Below, piece by piece: positions 19,078 to 28,645 of a stretch of DNA of 64,000 bases; the first letter of the stretch is position 1; each line of letters begins with the position of its first letter. The position numbers were made by a program, and so were the translations under genes. The notes beneath the pieces were generated by a model, which did not search any database, was not told the origin of the DNA, and worked only from the letters and a program-made list of their open reading frames with translations. Source of the stretch: Paludibacteraceae bacterium. Its GTDB lineage: Bacteria > Bacteroidota > Bacteroidia > Bacteroidales > Paludibacteraceae. The stretch covers positions 109,108 through 173,107 of the forward strand of contig JAKSKR010000001.1 of assembly GCA_024401645.1 (NCBI GenBank), written 5' to 3'.

Positions 19078-20259
19078 TTATTCCCTCCACATTTCCCAAC
19101 GCTTGCGGCCAATGCGGCCAATGGTGTTGAGGTATTGTTCGTAAATAGGAAGGTAGAAGTCGAAGAAGATGATGCCTAGTGGGTGCGCCTTGCTGCCCAG
19201 CCATTTCGCATTCTTGCTCATAACCACCGCTTGGGTAATGTAACGTGCAAGGAACAGGAAGGCTGTAATGCCTAGTGCAAGCCATTGACATTCTAGTGTG
19301 GCAAAAACGACCAGTGCAATGGTAAGAAGATAGAACAGCATGCGGCTGACGTTTTCAAAACCAAGGCTGAAACGTGTGCCCGTGCGGTAGAACTTGCGGT
19401 TGTCGAGGCGCTGCTCCTTCATTAGCCTATACGATTTGGCAGTGAGTTGACGGTTGCAGATGGTGATGGCGTTACTGTTCAATTCAACACAAACGTTGTC
19501 TTTTACATTCGCATCCTTCAATAGAATATCATCTTCGCCAGTGTCGAGGTCGAGGTGTTTCGAGAAACCCTTTGCCTTGTAGTAGATGTTCTTCTTATAG
19601 GCCATGTTCCTTATGGTGCCGCGGAAGATGTTGCCACGAAGGGCATAACCCATGTAGCGAATAGTGTTGAACAAGTTGTCGTAGTCGATGAGGTTGCCAA
19701 TCATGCCCTCCAACTTGTTGAAGCGGGTTGCGCCCAACACCACATCGTTGGAGTTGTTAAGGTTCCTTACCATAATTTCTAGCCAAAGCTGGCTACTAGG
19801 GCAGCAGTCGGCATCGGTAAAGAGGTAAACGTCGTATGCGGCAGCCTTAATGCCGATTGACAGGCACATCTTCTTTCGGCTCATGTATTTGGCAGCACGT
19901 GGCAAGAACGAAATCTTTAGGTTTGAATGTTCCTGTGCCATACGTTCCAGCACCTCGGCGCTTTCGTCGGTCGAACCGTCGTTCACAACAATCACTTCAA
20001 ACTTGTTAGGGTATTTCTGTTCCAATAGTTTGGGAATGAACTGCTTTAGGTTCTCGGCTTCGTTCTGTGCACAAACGATGATGGAAACGGGGGGCAACTT
20101 CTCGTTGTCCTTCGAACTCGGACTTTTCAACGCCTTAAGTGGCGCCGAATAGTAGTAGATGTAGTAAAAGAGTTGTATGAAAAAGAACAGACCCAGCACT
20201 CCCAACAGCAGTTGGAAGACTAGGCCCATCTCGCACAATTGATCGTATAGTGTGCTCAT
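19078..20259 (-). CDS. Family 2 glycosyltransferase, membrane-anchored
   Basis: 393 residues: an N-terminal membrane helix (LGVLGLFFFIQLFYYIYYY), a GT-A catalytic domain (VSIIVCAQNEAENL..., VNDGSTDES, metal-binding DADC in LFTDADC, the acceptor-side motif GEDD), and two or three C-terminal helices. This is the GT2 pattern of enzymes that transfer sugars to lipid carriers or growing polysaccharides on the cytoplasmic face of the membrane. The substrate is not predictable. It lies between lysA and mazG with 22- and 3-base gaps, so it is expressed with the lysine branch, but a functional link is not evident. Confidence 0.9.
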   Translation of the reverse strand: MSTLYDQLCEMGLVFQLLLGVLGLFFFIQLFYYIYYYSAPLKALKSPSSKDNEKLPPVSIIVCAQNEAENLKQFIPKLLEQKYPNKFEVIVVNDGSTDESAEVLERMAQEHSNLKISFLPRAAKYMSRKKMCLSIGIKAAAYDVYLFTDADCCPSSQLWLEIMVRNLNNSNDVVLGATRFNKLEGMIGNLIDYDNLFNTIRYMGYALRGNIFRGTIRNMAYKKNIYYKAKGFSKHLDLDTGEDDILLKDANVKDNVCVELNSNAITICNRQLTAKSYRLMKEQRLDNRKFYRTGTRFSLGFENVSRMLFYLLTIALVVFATLECQWLALGITAFLFLARYITQAVVMSKNAKWLGSKAHPLGIIFFDFYLPIYEQYLNTIGRIGRKRWEMWRE

Positions 20260-20281
20260 TTCTTGTGTTTAAATGTTTCTC

Positions 20282-21439
20282 TTATAGTTCAGTCGAAAGA
20301 TGTGAACCTGGAAGCTGGCGAAGGTTGTAGCGCGATGCCATAATCTCGCCGTAAGCACCTGCTGAACGGATGGCCAAAAGGTCGCCGCGCTGTGTGCCGT
20401 TCATTTCATTATCTTTCAAGAAGACGTCGCTCGATTCGCAAATAGGACCTACAACGTCGTACTTTTCAACTGCAGCATCGGAAGTGATGTTCTCAATCTT
20501 GTGGTAGGCATCGTAAAGAGCTGGACGGATGAGGTCGGTCATGCCGGCGTCTACGATGGCGAACTGCTTAACAGTTCCTTTCTTAACGTAAGTAACCTTG
20601 GTGATGAGGGTGCCACACTGTGCAACAACCGAACGGCCTGGCTCGCAGTGGAGCTTCTGTCCTGGCAACAGCTGAAGGTGCTCGCTAATGGTGCGCATGT
20701 AGCCTTCGAAGTCAGGAATTGGGTTGCCGTCTGGGTCTTGGTAGTCAATACCCAAGCCTCCACCTACGTTGATGTTCTCAACGGCAATGCCTGCAGCCTT
20801 CAATTCGCCCTGAAGCTTGTTGATGGCTTCGCACAACGGAATGAAGGTGTTATTGTCGGTAATTTGTGAGCCAATGTGGAAGTGTAGGCCAATGAACTTC
20901 AAGTTCTTCAAGTTCATGACGTACTTAATGGTGTCTTGAAGATTCTCGAGGTTAATGCCGAACTTGTTCTCGTTCAAGCCGGTAGTAATCTTGGCGTGGG
21001 TGTGTGCATCCACATTTGGGTTTACGCGAAGCTCAATGTTGGCAACCTTGCCCTTCTTGCCTGCCAATTCGTTGATGACGTCCAATTCTGGCAACGATTC
21101 TGCATTGAAACAGAAGATGTTGCTGTCGAGTGCTGCCTCAATTTCCCAATCGGTCTTACCTACGCCGGCAAAAACGATTTTTTGAGGGTCGAAACCAGCC
21201 TTAACTGCTGCCAAAACCTCGCCGCCACTCACGCAGTCGGCACCAACGCCAAAGCTGGCAATAAGCTTCAACACCTTTTCGTTGGCGTTAGCCTTTACGG
21301 CATAGTGGGGTAGAAAACCATATTTTTCAGCCGATGCCTTTAGGGTTGCAACGGTCTTGTTCAGCAATTCTGCGTCGTAATAGTAGAATGGGGTCTGCTG
21401 ACCTCTTAATTTCTCAATTGGAAATGTTCTTTTTGTCAT
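20282..21439 (-). CDS. lysA: Diaminopimelate decarboxylase
   Basis: Last step of lysine synthesis: meso-diaminopimelate to L-lysine, PLP-dependent, fold III. Seen: 385 residues; the PLP lysine in YAVKANAN (Lys49), HFHIGSQI, the phosphate-binding GGGLGI, CEPGRS, and GPICESSDVF whose Cys-Glu belongs to the active site. Directly downstream of the aspartate kinase gene (48-base gap), the first enzyme of the same pathway; dapB of the pathway is elsewhere in the window (42652). Confidence 0.96.
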   Translation of the reverse strand: MTKRTFPIEKLRGQQTPFYYYDAELLNKTVATLKASAEKYGFLPHYAVKANANEKVLKLIASFGVGADCVSGGEVLAAVKAGFDPQKIVFAGVGKTDWEIEAALDSNIFCFNAESLPELDVINELAGKKGKVANIELRVNPNVDAHTHAKITTGLNENKFGINLENLQDTIKYVMNLKNLKFIGLHFHIGSQITDNNTFIPLCEAINKLQGELKAAGIAVENINVGGGLGIDYQDPDGNPIPDFEGYMRTISEHLQLLPGQKLHCEPGRSVVAQCGTLITKVTYVKKGTVKQFAIVDAGMTDLIRPALYDAYHKIENITSDAAVEKYDVVGPICESSDVFLKDNEMNGTQRGDLLAIRSAGAYGEIMASRYNLRQLPGSHLSTEL

Positions 21440-21487
21440 GTTTTATAGCTGTTGTGGCATCCTTTGGTGGGGAATGTCCAATGTTAT

Positions 21488-22807
21488 TTACTTTGTAAAG
21501 AATTTTTGGTTAAGGGCAACCAAAACCTTTTCCTTGTCGGCCTTGTTGATAAGGAATGAAATGTTGTTGCCCGATGCGCCATAAGAAATCATTGTGATTG
21601 GCACGTCGATAGCCGAAATGACCTGGCTCTGCATGTTTGCCTTCTGGTCGGTAAGGTCGCCCACTACGCAAATGATGGTCATGTCGCGATTGGTGGTTAC
21701 GGTACCAAACTTCTTCAAGTCGTCGAGAATGTCTTCCAAGTTCTTCTCGTTGTCGATGGTAACGGCAACGCCCACTTCCGATGTGGTAATCATGTCGATG
21801 GAAGTCTTATACTGTTCGAACACTTCGAACACGCGGCGAAGGAATCCGTGTGCAAATAGCATTCGGCTCGATTTGATTCTGATAGAGGTGATGCCATCCT
21901 TTGCTGCAACAACTTCCACATGGTTAGGGGCGTAAGCTGTTGAAATAAGGGTGCCGGCATCTTCTGCCTGATTAATGTTGAGCAACTTAACTGGCACGTT
22001 TTCAAGCTTTGCTGGGGTTAGGCAGACAGGGTGCAAGGTCTTTGCACTGAAGTAAGCCAACTCGGCAGCTTCGTCGAAGTTGAGTTTCTCAACAGGGCGT
22101 GCATCTTTAACGATGCTGTTGTCGATGCGTGAAATGGCGTTCTTGTCACTCCAAATCTGTATTTCGTCTGCATGAAGCGCAGCTCCTATAAGCGATGCGG
22201 TGTAGTCGCTGCCGCCTTTCTTCAGGTTGTCAATCTCGTTGTAGGCATTGCGGCAAATGAATCCTTCGGTAATGAACAGGTCTGCCTTGCCCGCAATTTC
22301 CAATTGGCTTTCAAGGTTCTTCTTGATGTAGACAACGTCTGGCTCTTCGTTCTTGTCGATGCGCATGAAGTTAAGGGCTGGGATGCTCTTTACGTTCAAG
22401 CCCATGACTTTGAGGTATTCGGTGAACAGGTAGCTCAACAAGAGCTCGCCCTGTGCCACGATGCGTTTCTCTTCGAAAAGTGTGAAGATGTCTTGTGACA
22501 ACTTTCTAATTTCGTCGAAACGGCCAGATATTTCCTTCTCAATGTTGGCGGTTTGCTGCTTGTCGCTGAATAGCTCGTTTGCCAAGTTGAGGTAGTTGCG
22601 CTCTAGGTTGTTAATGAGTTCCTTTGCGCCGTCGGGATTCTTTTTGTAAAGGTAATCCGCAATTTCGATGAGGCAGTCGGTTGTGCCGCTAATTGAAGAC
22701 ACCACCACAATGTTGTTCTCACCCTTGTGTGCAGCGGCTATTTGAGCCGACACTTTTATTTTTTCTGCAGTTGCTACTGCTGAACTTCCAAATTTGACTA
22801 CTTTCAT
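21488..22807 (-). CDS. lysC: Aspartate kinase (monofunctional, with ACT domains)
   Basis: Phosphorylates aspartate, first step toward lysine, methionine and threonine. Seen: 439 residues; kinase domain with an N-terminal KFGSSAVA block (canonical family form KFGGTSV, so the second Gly and the Thr are replaced), FITEGFICRN, GGSDYTASLIGAAL and IWSDKNAI; two ACT domains at the C terminus (about 300-439), the usual site of feedback inhibition by lysine. It heads the operon lysC-lysA-glycosyltransferase-mazG and has its own promoter (22888-22895) and a short, pairable leader. Which amino acid inhibits it is not certain. Confidence 0.94.
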   Translation of the reverse strand: MKVVKFGSSAVATAEKIKVSAQIAAAHKGENNIVVVSSISGTTDCLIEIADYLYKKNPDGAKELINNLERNYLNLANELFSDKQQTANIEKEISGRFDEIRKLSQDIFTLFEEKRIVAQGELLLSYLFTEYLKVMGLNVKSIPALNFMRIDKNEEPDVVYIKKNLESQLEIAGKADLFITEGFICRNAYNEIDNLKKGGSDYTASLIGAALHADEIQIWSDKNAISRIDNSIVKDARPVEKLNFDEAAELAYFSAKTLHPVCLTPAKLENVPVKLLNINQAEDAGTLISTAYAPNHVEVVAAKDGITSIRIKSSRMLFAHGFLRRVFEVFEQYKTSIDMITTSEVGVAVTIDNEKNLEDILDDLKKFGTVTTNRDMTIICVVGDLTDQKANMQSQVISAIDVPITMISYGASGNNISFLINKADKEKVLVALNQKFFTK

Positions 22808-22831
22808 CTTACTACAGAATTATTACATTTT

Positions 22832-22880
22832 AGGGGGTAGGTAAAACCTTCGGTACGGGTCTGTCTTCCCAATCCCCCCT
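22832..22880 (-). promoter_or_regulatory. Paired 5' leader of lysC
   Basis: Between the predicted start of transcription and the lysC ATG, six G:C-rich pairs (AGGGGG at 22875-22880 with CCCCCT at 22832-22837, minus-strand sense) close a domain holding a small hairpin AGGT/ACCT (22839-22849) and a possible GGG/CCC pairing (22857-22870). It is too short for the known lysine riboswitch. Could be a regulatory element or only a stabilising hairpin. Confidence 0.4.
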
Positions 22881-22887
22881 TTAAGTG

Positions 22888-22895
22888 CAAAATTA
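22888..22895 (-). promoter_or_regulatory. lysC promoter, -7 box
   Basis: Minus-strand TAATTTTG, TAnnTTTG type, 81 bases upstream of the lysC start and after the metH stop. It separates the lysC operon from clc-metH. Confidence 0.6.
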
Positions 22896-22937
22896 CGAAA
22901 TATTCGTATAAAAACCTTAATGCTTATGGATGTTGTG

Positions 22938-25709
22938 TTAGAATAGGTTTAGCTTATTCTGCTTGGCTTCTTCCAGGCTCATCAGCTTTTCCTGCTTTTC
23001 CTGGTTCTCCTTGCGTAGCTGGACCTGTTCTTCTTTAATGCCCCTAATGAATTCGTCGCGAGTCTTCGGGTTCAGAAGTTGCGAGGCGGCGTAGGTGCTT
23101 TGCGATGCATCTTTCATGTAGGCTACCAAACCGTCGTAGTTAGGCGCCATCTTTACGGCTGTGTGCATCTTCGAAGTGGTGGCACCGCCAATCAGCAACG
23201 GAATGGTCATGCCGGCTTTCTGCATTTCGGCAGCCACGTGGCACATCTCTTCTAGCGATGGGGTGATGAGGCCGCTTAAGCAAATAAGGTCTGCCTTCTC
23301 CTTAATGGCGGTTTCTATAATCTTTTCCGAAGGCACCATCACGCCCAAGTCAATCATCTCGAAGTTGTTGCAAGCCATAATCACCGCAACAATGTTCTTA
23401 CCAATGTCGTGTACGTCGCCCTTAACGGTGGCAATGACAATCTTGCCTGCCTTTTGACCGCCGCCGCTGGTATTCTGTGCCTCGATGGTAGGTTGAAGGA
23501 TGCCGACGGCATTCTTCATGGTGCGGGCAGTCTTTACCACCTGTGGCAAGAACATCTTGCCAGCGCCAAACAGCTCGCCCACGTAGTTCATGCCGTCCAT
23601 CAACGGCTTTTCTATGATTTCAACGGCGCGTGGATATTTCTCCAACGCCTCCTTCAAATCTTCTTCAAGGTAGTCGCTAATGCCTTTAACTAGGGCATAT
23701 TGCAAACGTTCTTCCACCGTTCCCTTTCGCCATTCGTCTACTTGTGCGGTCTGTGTCTCGCCTGCGTGTTGCGCCTTTATTTCCTCGGCCTTGGCAATCA
23801 TGCGCTCGGTTGCGCCAGCGTCTTTGTTGAAAATGACGTCTTCAACGCACTTCAACAGGTCTTTCGGAATGTCGTCATACACTTGCAGCATACCGGCGTT
23901 AACAATACCCATGTCCATACCCACCTTGTAGGCATAGTAAAGGAATACCGAGTGGATGGCTTCGCGCACGATGTTGTTACCGCGGAACGAGAACGAAAGG
24001 TTACTTACGCCACCGCTAATCTTGGCATAAGGTAGGTTCTCGTGAATCCACTTTGCTGCTTGAATGAAGTAGACACCATAGTTGTTGTGCTCTTCAATAC
24101 CGGTGGCAATGGCAAGCACGTTAGGGTCGAAAATGATGTCTTGTGGCGGAAAGTTGACTTTCTCTACCAACAGGTCGTAGGCGCGCTTGCAGATTTCAAT
24201 CTTGCGCTCGAACGTGTCGGCCTGGCCTTGCTCGTCGAAAGCCATCACAACGGTAGCGGCACCGTATGCCTTAATCTTACGTGCTTTTTCAAGGAATTTA
24301 TCCTCGCCTTCCTTAAGCGATATGGAGTTAACGATGCATTTGCCTTGCACGCACTGTAGGCCGGCTTCAATGACCTCCCATTTCGAAGAGTCGATCATGA
24401 TTGGCAAACGCGAAATTTCTGGTTCTGAAGCAATCAGGTTCAAGAAGGTCACCATTTCTTGCTTGGCGTCGAGCATGGCATCGTCCATGTTGACGTCAAT
24501 GACCTGTGCGCCGTTCTCAACTTGCTTGCGGGCAATGCTGAGGGCTTCCTCGTAATTCTTTTCGCTGATGAGGCGGAGGAACTTCTTTGAACCGGCAACG
24601 TTGCAGCGCTCGCCAATGTTCATGAATAGCGAACGTGGGGCGTCTGGGTTTTCGGCAAAGTTAACCGACTTTATCTCCAACTCTTCCAAACCCGAAATGA
24701 GCATGCTGTGGCTCTTGGCTGCGGGCTTGCGTGGCGGATAGTTGTTGACGAAGGCTTGGTAGGCGCCAATGTGGTCTGGTGTGGTGCCGCAACAACCACC
24801 CACTATGTTTATGAGGCCTTCTTTGGCATATTCCTCAACTTGTGGCGCCATGGTCTCTGGTGTTTCGTCATATTCGCCGAACTGGTTTGGTAGGCCTGCG
24901 TTAGGGTAGGCGCTGACGAAGTAAGGCGCATTGCCTGAAACGTCTTTCAAGAATGGCTTTAGGTCGCGTGCACCGAAGGAACAGTTAAGACCAACAGAAA
25001 GAAGGTTGGCGTCGGAAACCGATGCAAGGAATGCCTTCATGGTCTGTCCGCTTAATGTACGTCCGCTTATGTCGGCAACGGTAGCCGAAAGCATTAGGTA
25101 GACGCGCTTGCCAAGCTTCTCCATGGCGTCTTCTGCAGCCATAATGGCGGCTTTTGCATTAAGGGTGTCGAATATGGTCTCTATCAGAATGGCATCTACT
25201 CCGCCTTCAATAAGGGCAAGCATCTGTTCTAGGTAGGCTTCCCTCAACTGATTGAAGGTGACACCGCGTAAGGCTGGATTGTTAACGTCGGGCGAGATTG
25301 AAGCGGTCTTGTTGGTTGGACCTACGGAACCTGCAACGAAACGTGGCTTCGACGGATTCTTTTGGGTGTATTCGTCGGCAGCGGCGCGCGCAAGGCGGGC
25401 TCCTGCAAGGTTAATTTCCCTAACGTAAGGCTCGCAATGGTAGTCGGCCATTGAAATGCTTTGCGAGTTGAAGGTGCAAGTCTCAATAATGTCGGCACCG
25501 GCTTCAAGGTACTTTGCATGAATGGCTTTAATCTTGTCGGGCTGTGTCAGACACAGCAAGTCGTTGTTGCCACGTTGCTGGCCTGGTAGGTCGGCAAAGC
25601 GTTCACCACGGTAGTCGGCTTCTTCCAACTTGTATCGTTGAATCATGGTGCCCATGCCACCGTCGAGCACTAAGATGCGTTTTTCTAGTTCTTCTTTTAA
25701 GTCTGCCAT
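22938..25709 (-). CDS. metH: Cobalamin-dependent methionine synthase, lacking the activation domain
   Basis: Transfers the methyl group of methyltetrahydrofolate to homocysteine via cobalamin. Seen: 923 residues with, in order, the homocysteine domain (Zn ligands in GLNCSFG and GGCCGTT, about residues 1-330), the pterin-binding domain (about 350-620) and the B12 cap and B12-binding domain (about 650-890) with the DxHxxG motif at 765-770. The full-length E. coli enzyme is about 1230 residues; the C-terminal AdoMet-binding reactivation domain is absent and the gene ends in a charged helix ([21 protein letters not shown]) with no sign of a frameshift. Other Bacteroidota are believed to use the same split form. 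Co-transcribed with the CLC gene upstream (20-base gap). Confidence 0.95.
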   Translation of the reverse strand: MADLKEELEKRILVLDGGMGTMIQRYKLEEADYRGERFADLPGQQRGNNDLLCLTQPDKIKAIHAKYLEAGADIIETCTFNSQSISMADYHCEPYVREINLAGARLARAAADEYTQKNPSKPRFVAGSVGPTNKTASISPDVNNPALRGVTFNQLREAYLEQMLALIEGGVDAILIETIFDTLNAKAAIMAAEDAMEKLGKRVYLMLSATVADISGRTLSGQTMKAFLASVSDANLLSVGLNCSFGARDLKPFLKDVSGNAPYFVSAYPNAGLPNQFGEYDETPETMAPQVEEYAKEGLINIVGGCCGTTPDHIGAYQAFVNNYPPRKPAAKSHSMLISGLEELEIKSVNFAENPDAPRSLFMNIGERCNVAGSKKFLRLISEKNYEEALSIARKQVENGAQVIDVNMDDAMLDAKQEMVTFLNLIASEPEISRLPIMIDSSKWEVIEAGLQCVQGKCIVNSISLKEGEDKFLEKARKIKAYGAATVVMAFDEQGQADTFERKIEICKRAYDLLVEKVNFPPQDIIFDPNVLAIATGIEEHNNYGVYFIQAAKWIHENLPYAKISGGVSNLSFSFRGNNIVREAIHSVFLYYAYKVGMDMGIVNAGMLQVYDDIPKDLLKCVEDVIFNKDAGATERMIAKAEEIKAQHAGETQTAQVDEWRKGTVEERLQYALVKGISDYLEEDLKEALEKYPRAVEIIEKPLMDGMNYVGELFGAGKMFLPQVVKTARTMKNAVGILQPTIEAQNTSGGGQKAGKIVIATVKGDVHDIGKNIVAVIMACNNFEMIDLGVMVPSEKIIETAIKEKADLICLSGLITPSLEEMCHVAAEMQKAGMTIPLLIGGATTSKMHTAVKMAPNYDGLVAYMKDASQSTYAASQLLNPKTRDEFIRGIKEEQVQLRKENQEKQEKLMSLEEAKQNKLNLF

Positions 25710-25729
25710 AGTATGGTAAGCTTTGTGTT

Positions 25730-27655
25730 TTATTCTTCGCTCATTTTCTGGAGCAAGTCTCGGTATGCGTTGAAAACCCTAGCACGGTTAAGGAATCCAA
25801 CATATATCTTCGATTTTTTCTTCACCACGGCAAGGTTCCAAGCCTTGGTGTATTCAAATTTCTTCATGATTTCGTCTACCGTGTCACCGCTGAATTCTTT
25901 CAAGCGCTCCATTTCCTCTTCCTTCTGCGATGCGCTTATAGAACGTTTCTTTAGGTCCATTTCGGCATGCTTGGCTGCAATTTCCTCTTGCACCTTTTTC
26001 TTCATGGCAGTGTTCTCGACGTAAATGAGTGCCGAAGCTCCGGTCATGAGCTGTTCCACCTTCAGTGTCTTGTAGTATTCGGGTTGGAACATAACGTTAC
26101 GTATGTCGTTAATGGTCAGTATGCCTTTTAGCACACCTTCTTCAACCACAGGGAAGATGTTTCGGTTCGATTTCTTGATGATGTCTACCACGTCGCCCAA
26201 GGTCATCTTTGGCTTAATGATGCATAGGTCTTTGTCAATCAGGTCTTCAATGTCGAGCATCATCTGCACATTCTTGTCTATGTGGTGGGTATATAGCTCA
26301 CCCTTCTGTGCCAAACGCATGGCGTAAAGGCTATGGGGCTCGAATGTACGTATGGTGATGTAGGCGGTAACTGCCACCGTCATGATGCTAAGGAAGAGGC
26401 CGTAACCGCCGGTGATTTCCGCAATAAGGAAGGTACTGGTCAGTGGCGCGTGCATCACGCCCGCCATCACGCCCGCCATACCTGCAAGGGCGAAGTTCTT
26501 GGTTGGTAATTGTCCAAGCTTTATGTGGTTAATGACGCTGGCCGTGAAGTAACCGGTAACACAACCCATGAAAAGGCTTGGTGCAAAAATACCGCCCGTA
26601 CCGCCACTACCATTGGTTGCAGCTGTGGCAAATATCTTGAAGAAGACAATCAAGACACAGAATAGGCACATCATTCCAAAGTTTTCTCTGAACTCGTAGA
26701 ACACGCTACTCTGTGTAATGGCTTCCGAATTGCCGTTAATCAAGTCTGAAATAGTGTTATAGCCTTCACCGTAGAGTGGTGGAATGAAGAAGATGAGCAA
26801 GCTAAGCATGCATCCGCCAATGGCCATCTTCTTGCCTCGGCTGTCAATGTTTCGGAAGAACGACTCCAGTTTATTGCTGCCCCTAACGAAGTAGAGGGCT
26901 ACCAAACCGCAGACAACGCCTTCAAGGACGTAGTAAGGTATGTTCTGTGGGTTGAGTGTGGTGGTTGTGTCGAACACGAATTGGCTGTCGGTTCCCGAAA
27001 TAAGGAAGGTGAAGACGGTCGCCGTAATGGCAGTTACGATGAGTGGAACGATAGACGCCATGGTCAGGTCGAGCATCAGAACTTCCAACGTGAATAGCAC
27101 GCCTGTGATTGGGGCCTTAAAGATGCCGGCAACGGCACCCGTGGCGCCACAACCTACCAACAGCATCATCTTCTTCTGGTCGAGTCGGAACAGCCTGCCC
27201 AGGTTTGAGCCGATGGCTGAACCCGTCAACACGATTGGTGCCTCGGCTCCGACCGATCCACCAAAACCGATGGTGATGGAACTGGCTACGATAGATGACC
27301 ACATGTTGTGCGCCTTAATGACCGCCTTGTTGCGCGATATGGCATACATGATTTTGGTGACACCATGGCTGATGTCATCTTTCACGATGTACTTAACGAA
27401 TGTGCTGGCTATGAAAATACCCATGATTGGGGTTGCCAAGAAAAGGTAGTTAAGGTTGCCTGCACTAAAACTGGTGTTAACCCAGTGGTGCAAGGTCTCA
27501 ACAATCGATTTCAATATTGCCGCTGCAATGGCACAGCCCACTCCCACAAGGAAGGCGAGTGCTATAAGCGTCTGTTTGTCGCTGATGTGCGTCTGGCACC
27601 AATGGAAAAACTTAACCCAGGTCCTTATCAGCTTGTTAATGATACCTTTTATCAT
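25730..27655 (-). CDS. CLC-family chloride channel/antiporter with CBS domains
   Basis: 641 residues. The first 430 or so form the CLC membrane domain: the gating-glutamate motif appears as GSVGAEAP and the anion-site loop as [14 protein letters not shown] cytoplasmic pair of CBS domains follows (about 450-515 and 595-641) separated by a charged helix ([29 protein letters not shown]). Known: CLC proteins are dimers that carry chloride or other anions, and those with the gating Glu can be proton antiporters; CBS domains often sense nucleotides. Promoter at 27689-27696; metH follows in the same operon, though no functional link is obvious. Confidence 0.93.
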   Translation of the reverse strand: MIKGIINKLIRTWVKFFHWCQTHISDKQTLIALAFLVGVGCAIAAAILKSIVETLHHWVNTSFSAGNLNYLFLATPIMGIFIASTFVKYIVKDDISHGVTKIMYAISRNKAVIKAHNMWSSIVASSITIGFGGSVGAEAPIVLTGSAIGSNLGRLFRLDQKKMMLLVGCGATGAVAGIFKAPITGVLFTLEVLMLDLTMASIVPLIVTAITATVFTFLISGTDSQFVFDTTTTLNPQNIPYYVLEGVVCGLVALYFVRGSNKLESFFRNIDSRGKKMAIGGCMLSLLIFFIPPLYGEGYNTISDLINGNSEAITQSSVFYEFRENFGMMCLFCVLIVFFKIFATAATNGSGGTGGIFAPSLFMGCVTGYFTASVINHIKLGQLPTKNFALAGMAGVMAGVMHAPLTSTFLIAEITGGYGLFLSIMTVAVTAYITIRTFEPHSLYAMRLAQKGELYTHHIDKNVQMMLDIEDLIDKDLCIIKPKMTLGDVVDIIKKSNRNIFPVVEEGVLKGILTINDIRNVMFQPEYYKTLKVEQLMTGASALIYVENTAMKKKVQEEIAAKHAEMDLKKRSISASQKEEEMERLKEFSGDTVDEIMKKFEYTKAWNLAVVKKKSKIYVGFLNRARVFNAYRDLLQKMSEE

Positions 27656-27688
27656 TCTTTCTTACTCTACAACTAATCTTTCAAACAA

Positions 27689-27696
27689 CAAAATTA
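27689..27696 (-). promoter_or_regulatory. clc-metH promoter, -7 box
   Basis: Minus-strand TAATTTTG (TAnnTTTG), 34 bases upstream of the CLC start, in the 136-bp divergent region shared with exonuclease III. Confidence 0.6.
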
Positions 27697-27758
27697 CTCT
27701 TATTATTTGTCTTGTATGTCTTTATTTGCTGTTTTTTTTATTATTGTGCTATTATATC

Positions 27759-27766
27759 TATCTTTG
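27759..27766 (+). promoter_or_regulatory. Exonuclease III promoter, -7 box
   Basis: TATCTTTG (TAnnTTTG), 26 bases upstream of the start codon at 27792. Confidence 0.6.
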
Positions 27767-27791
27767 TTGCGTATAAAAAAGAAAGAATACT

Positions 27792-28550
27792 ATGCTCAAA
27801 TTAATTTCGTGGAACGTGAATGGCTTGCGTGCTTGCGTAGAAAAGGGTTTCTCGCAGTCGTTCGAACAGTTAGATGCCGATTTCTTTTGCTTGCAGGAAA
27901 CCAAGATGCAGGCTGGTCAACTCGATTTGCAATTTCCTGGTTATGAATCTTATTGGAACTATGCCGACAAGAAAGGCTATTCGGGTACTGCCATCTATAC
28001 CAAACACCATCCGCTAAATGTCACTTTGGGTATGGGTATTGACGAACACGACCACGAGGGACGTGTCATTACGCTCGAAATGGAGAATTTCTTTTTGGTG
28101 ACGGTCTATACGCCAAATTCCCAAGACGAATTGCGCCGCCTAGACTACCGCATGACGTGGGAAGACGACTTTAAGGCCTACTTGAACAAATTGGCACAGA
28201 AGAAACCGGTTGTGGTCTGTGGCGATTTGAATGTGGCACACCAGGAGATTGACTTGAAAAATCCGAAAACTAACCGACGCAATGCCGGTTTTACTGACGA
28301 GGAACGTGAAAAGATGACCAGTCTTTTGGCCTCTGGCTTTACCGACACCTTCCGTTTCTTTAATCCCGATTTGAAAGATGCTTACAGCTGGTGGAGCTAC
28401 CGCTTCCATGCCCGTGAGAAGAATGCGGGTTGGCGCATCGATTACTTCCTTGCCTCATCTAGCATCGACGATAAGTTGGCTAGTGCAGCCATTCATAGCG
28501 AAATTCTTGGTTCTGACCATTGCCCGGTTGAGTTGCAAATCAACTTATAA
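27792..28550 (+). CDS. xth: Exodeoxyribonuclease III (AP endonuclease)
   Basis: Base-excision-repair enzyme of the EEP (exonuclease/endonuclease/phosphatase) family; cuts 5' of abasic sites and trims 3' ends. Seen: 252 residues; SWNVNGLRA at the N terminus with the metal-binding Asn, LQETKMQ (metal Glu), YSGTAIYTK, GDLNVAHQEIDLKNPK (catalytic Asp and Asn), RIDYFLAS and GSDHCPV (catalytic Asp-His). Cytoplasmic. Single gene, ended by a strong bidirectional hairpin. Confidence 0.96.
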   Translation: MLKLISWNVNGLRACVEKGFSQSFEQLDADFFCLQETKMQAGQLDLQFPGYESYWNYADKKGYSGTAIYTKHHPLNVTLGMGIDEHDHEGRVITLEMENFFLVTVYTPNSQDELRRLDYRMTWEDDFKAYLNKLAQKKPVVVCGDLNVAHQEIDLKNPKTNRRNAGFTDEEREKMTSLLASGFTDTFRFFNPDLKDAYSWWSYRFHAREKNAGWRIDYFLASSSIDDKLASAAIHSEILGSDHCPVELQINL

Positions 28551-28591
28551 AAAACATAAGCCCTAATGCTTATTTTACGGTGGCGTTAACG

Positions 28592-28632
28592 AAAAACGGC
28601 GAGCAAATTTTTGTGCTCGCCGTTCCTTTTTT
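28592..28632. terminator. Bidirectional terminator between exonuclease III and Rpn copy A
   Basis: 10-bp stem ACGGCGAGCA/TGCTCGCCGT, 8-base loop, T-run on the plus strand and TTTTCG on the minus. The same hairpin occurs at 34671-34707; it belongs to the duplicated unit. Confidence 0.85.
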
Positions 28633-28645
28633 TATGTGTAACTTC

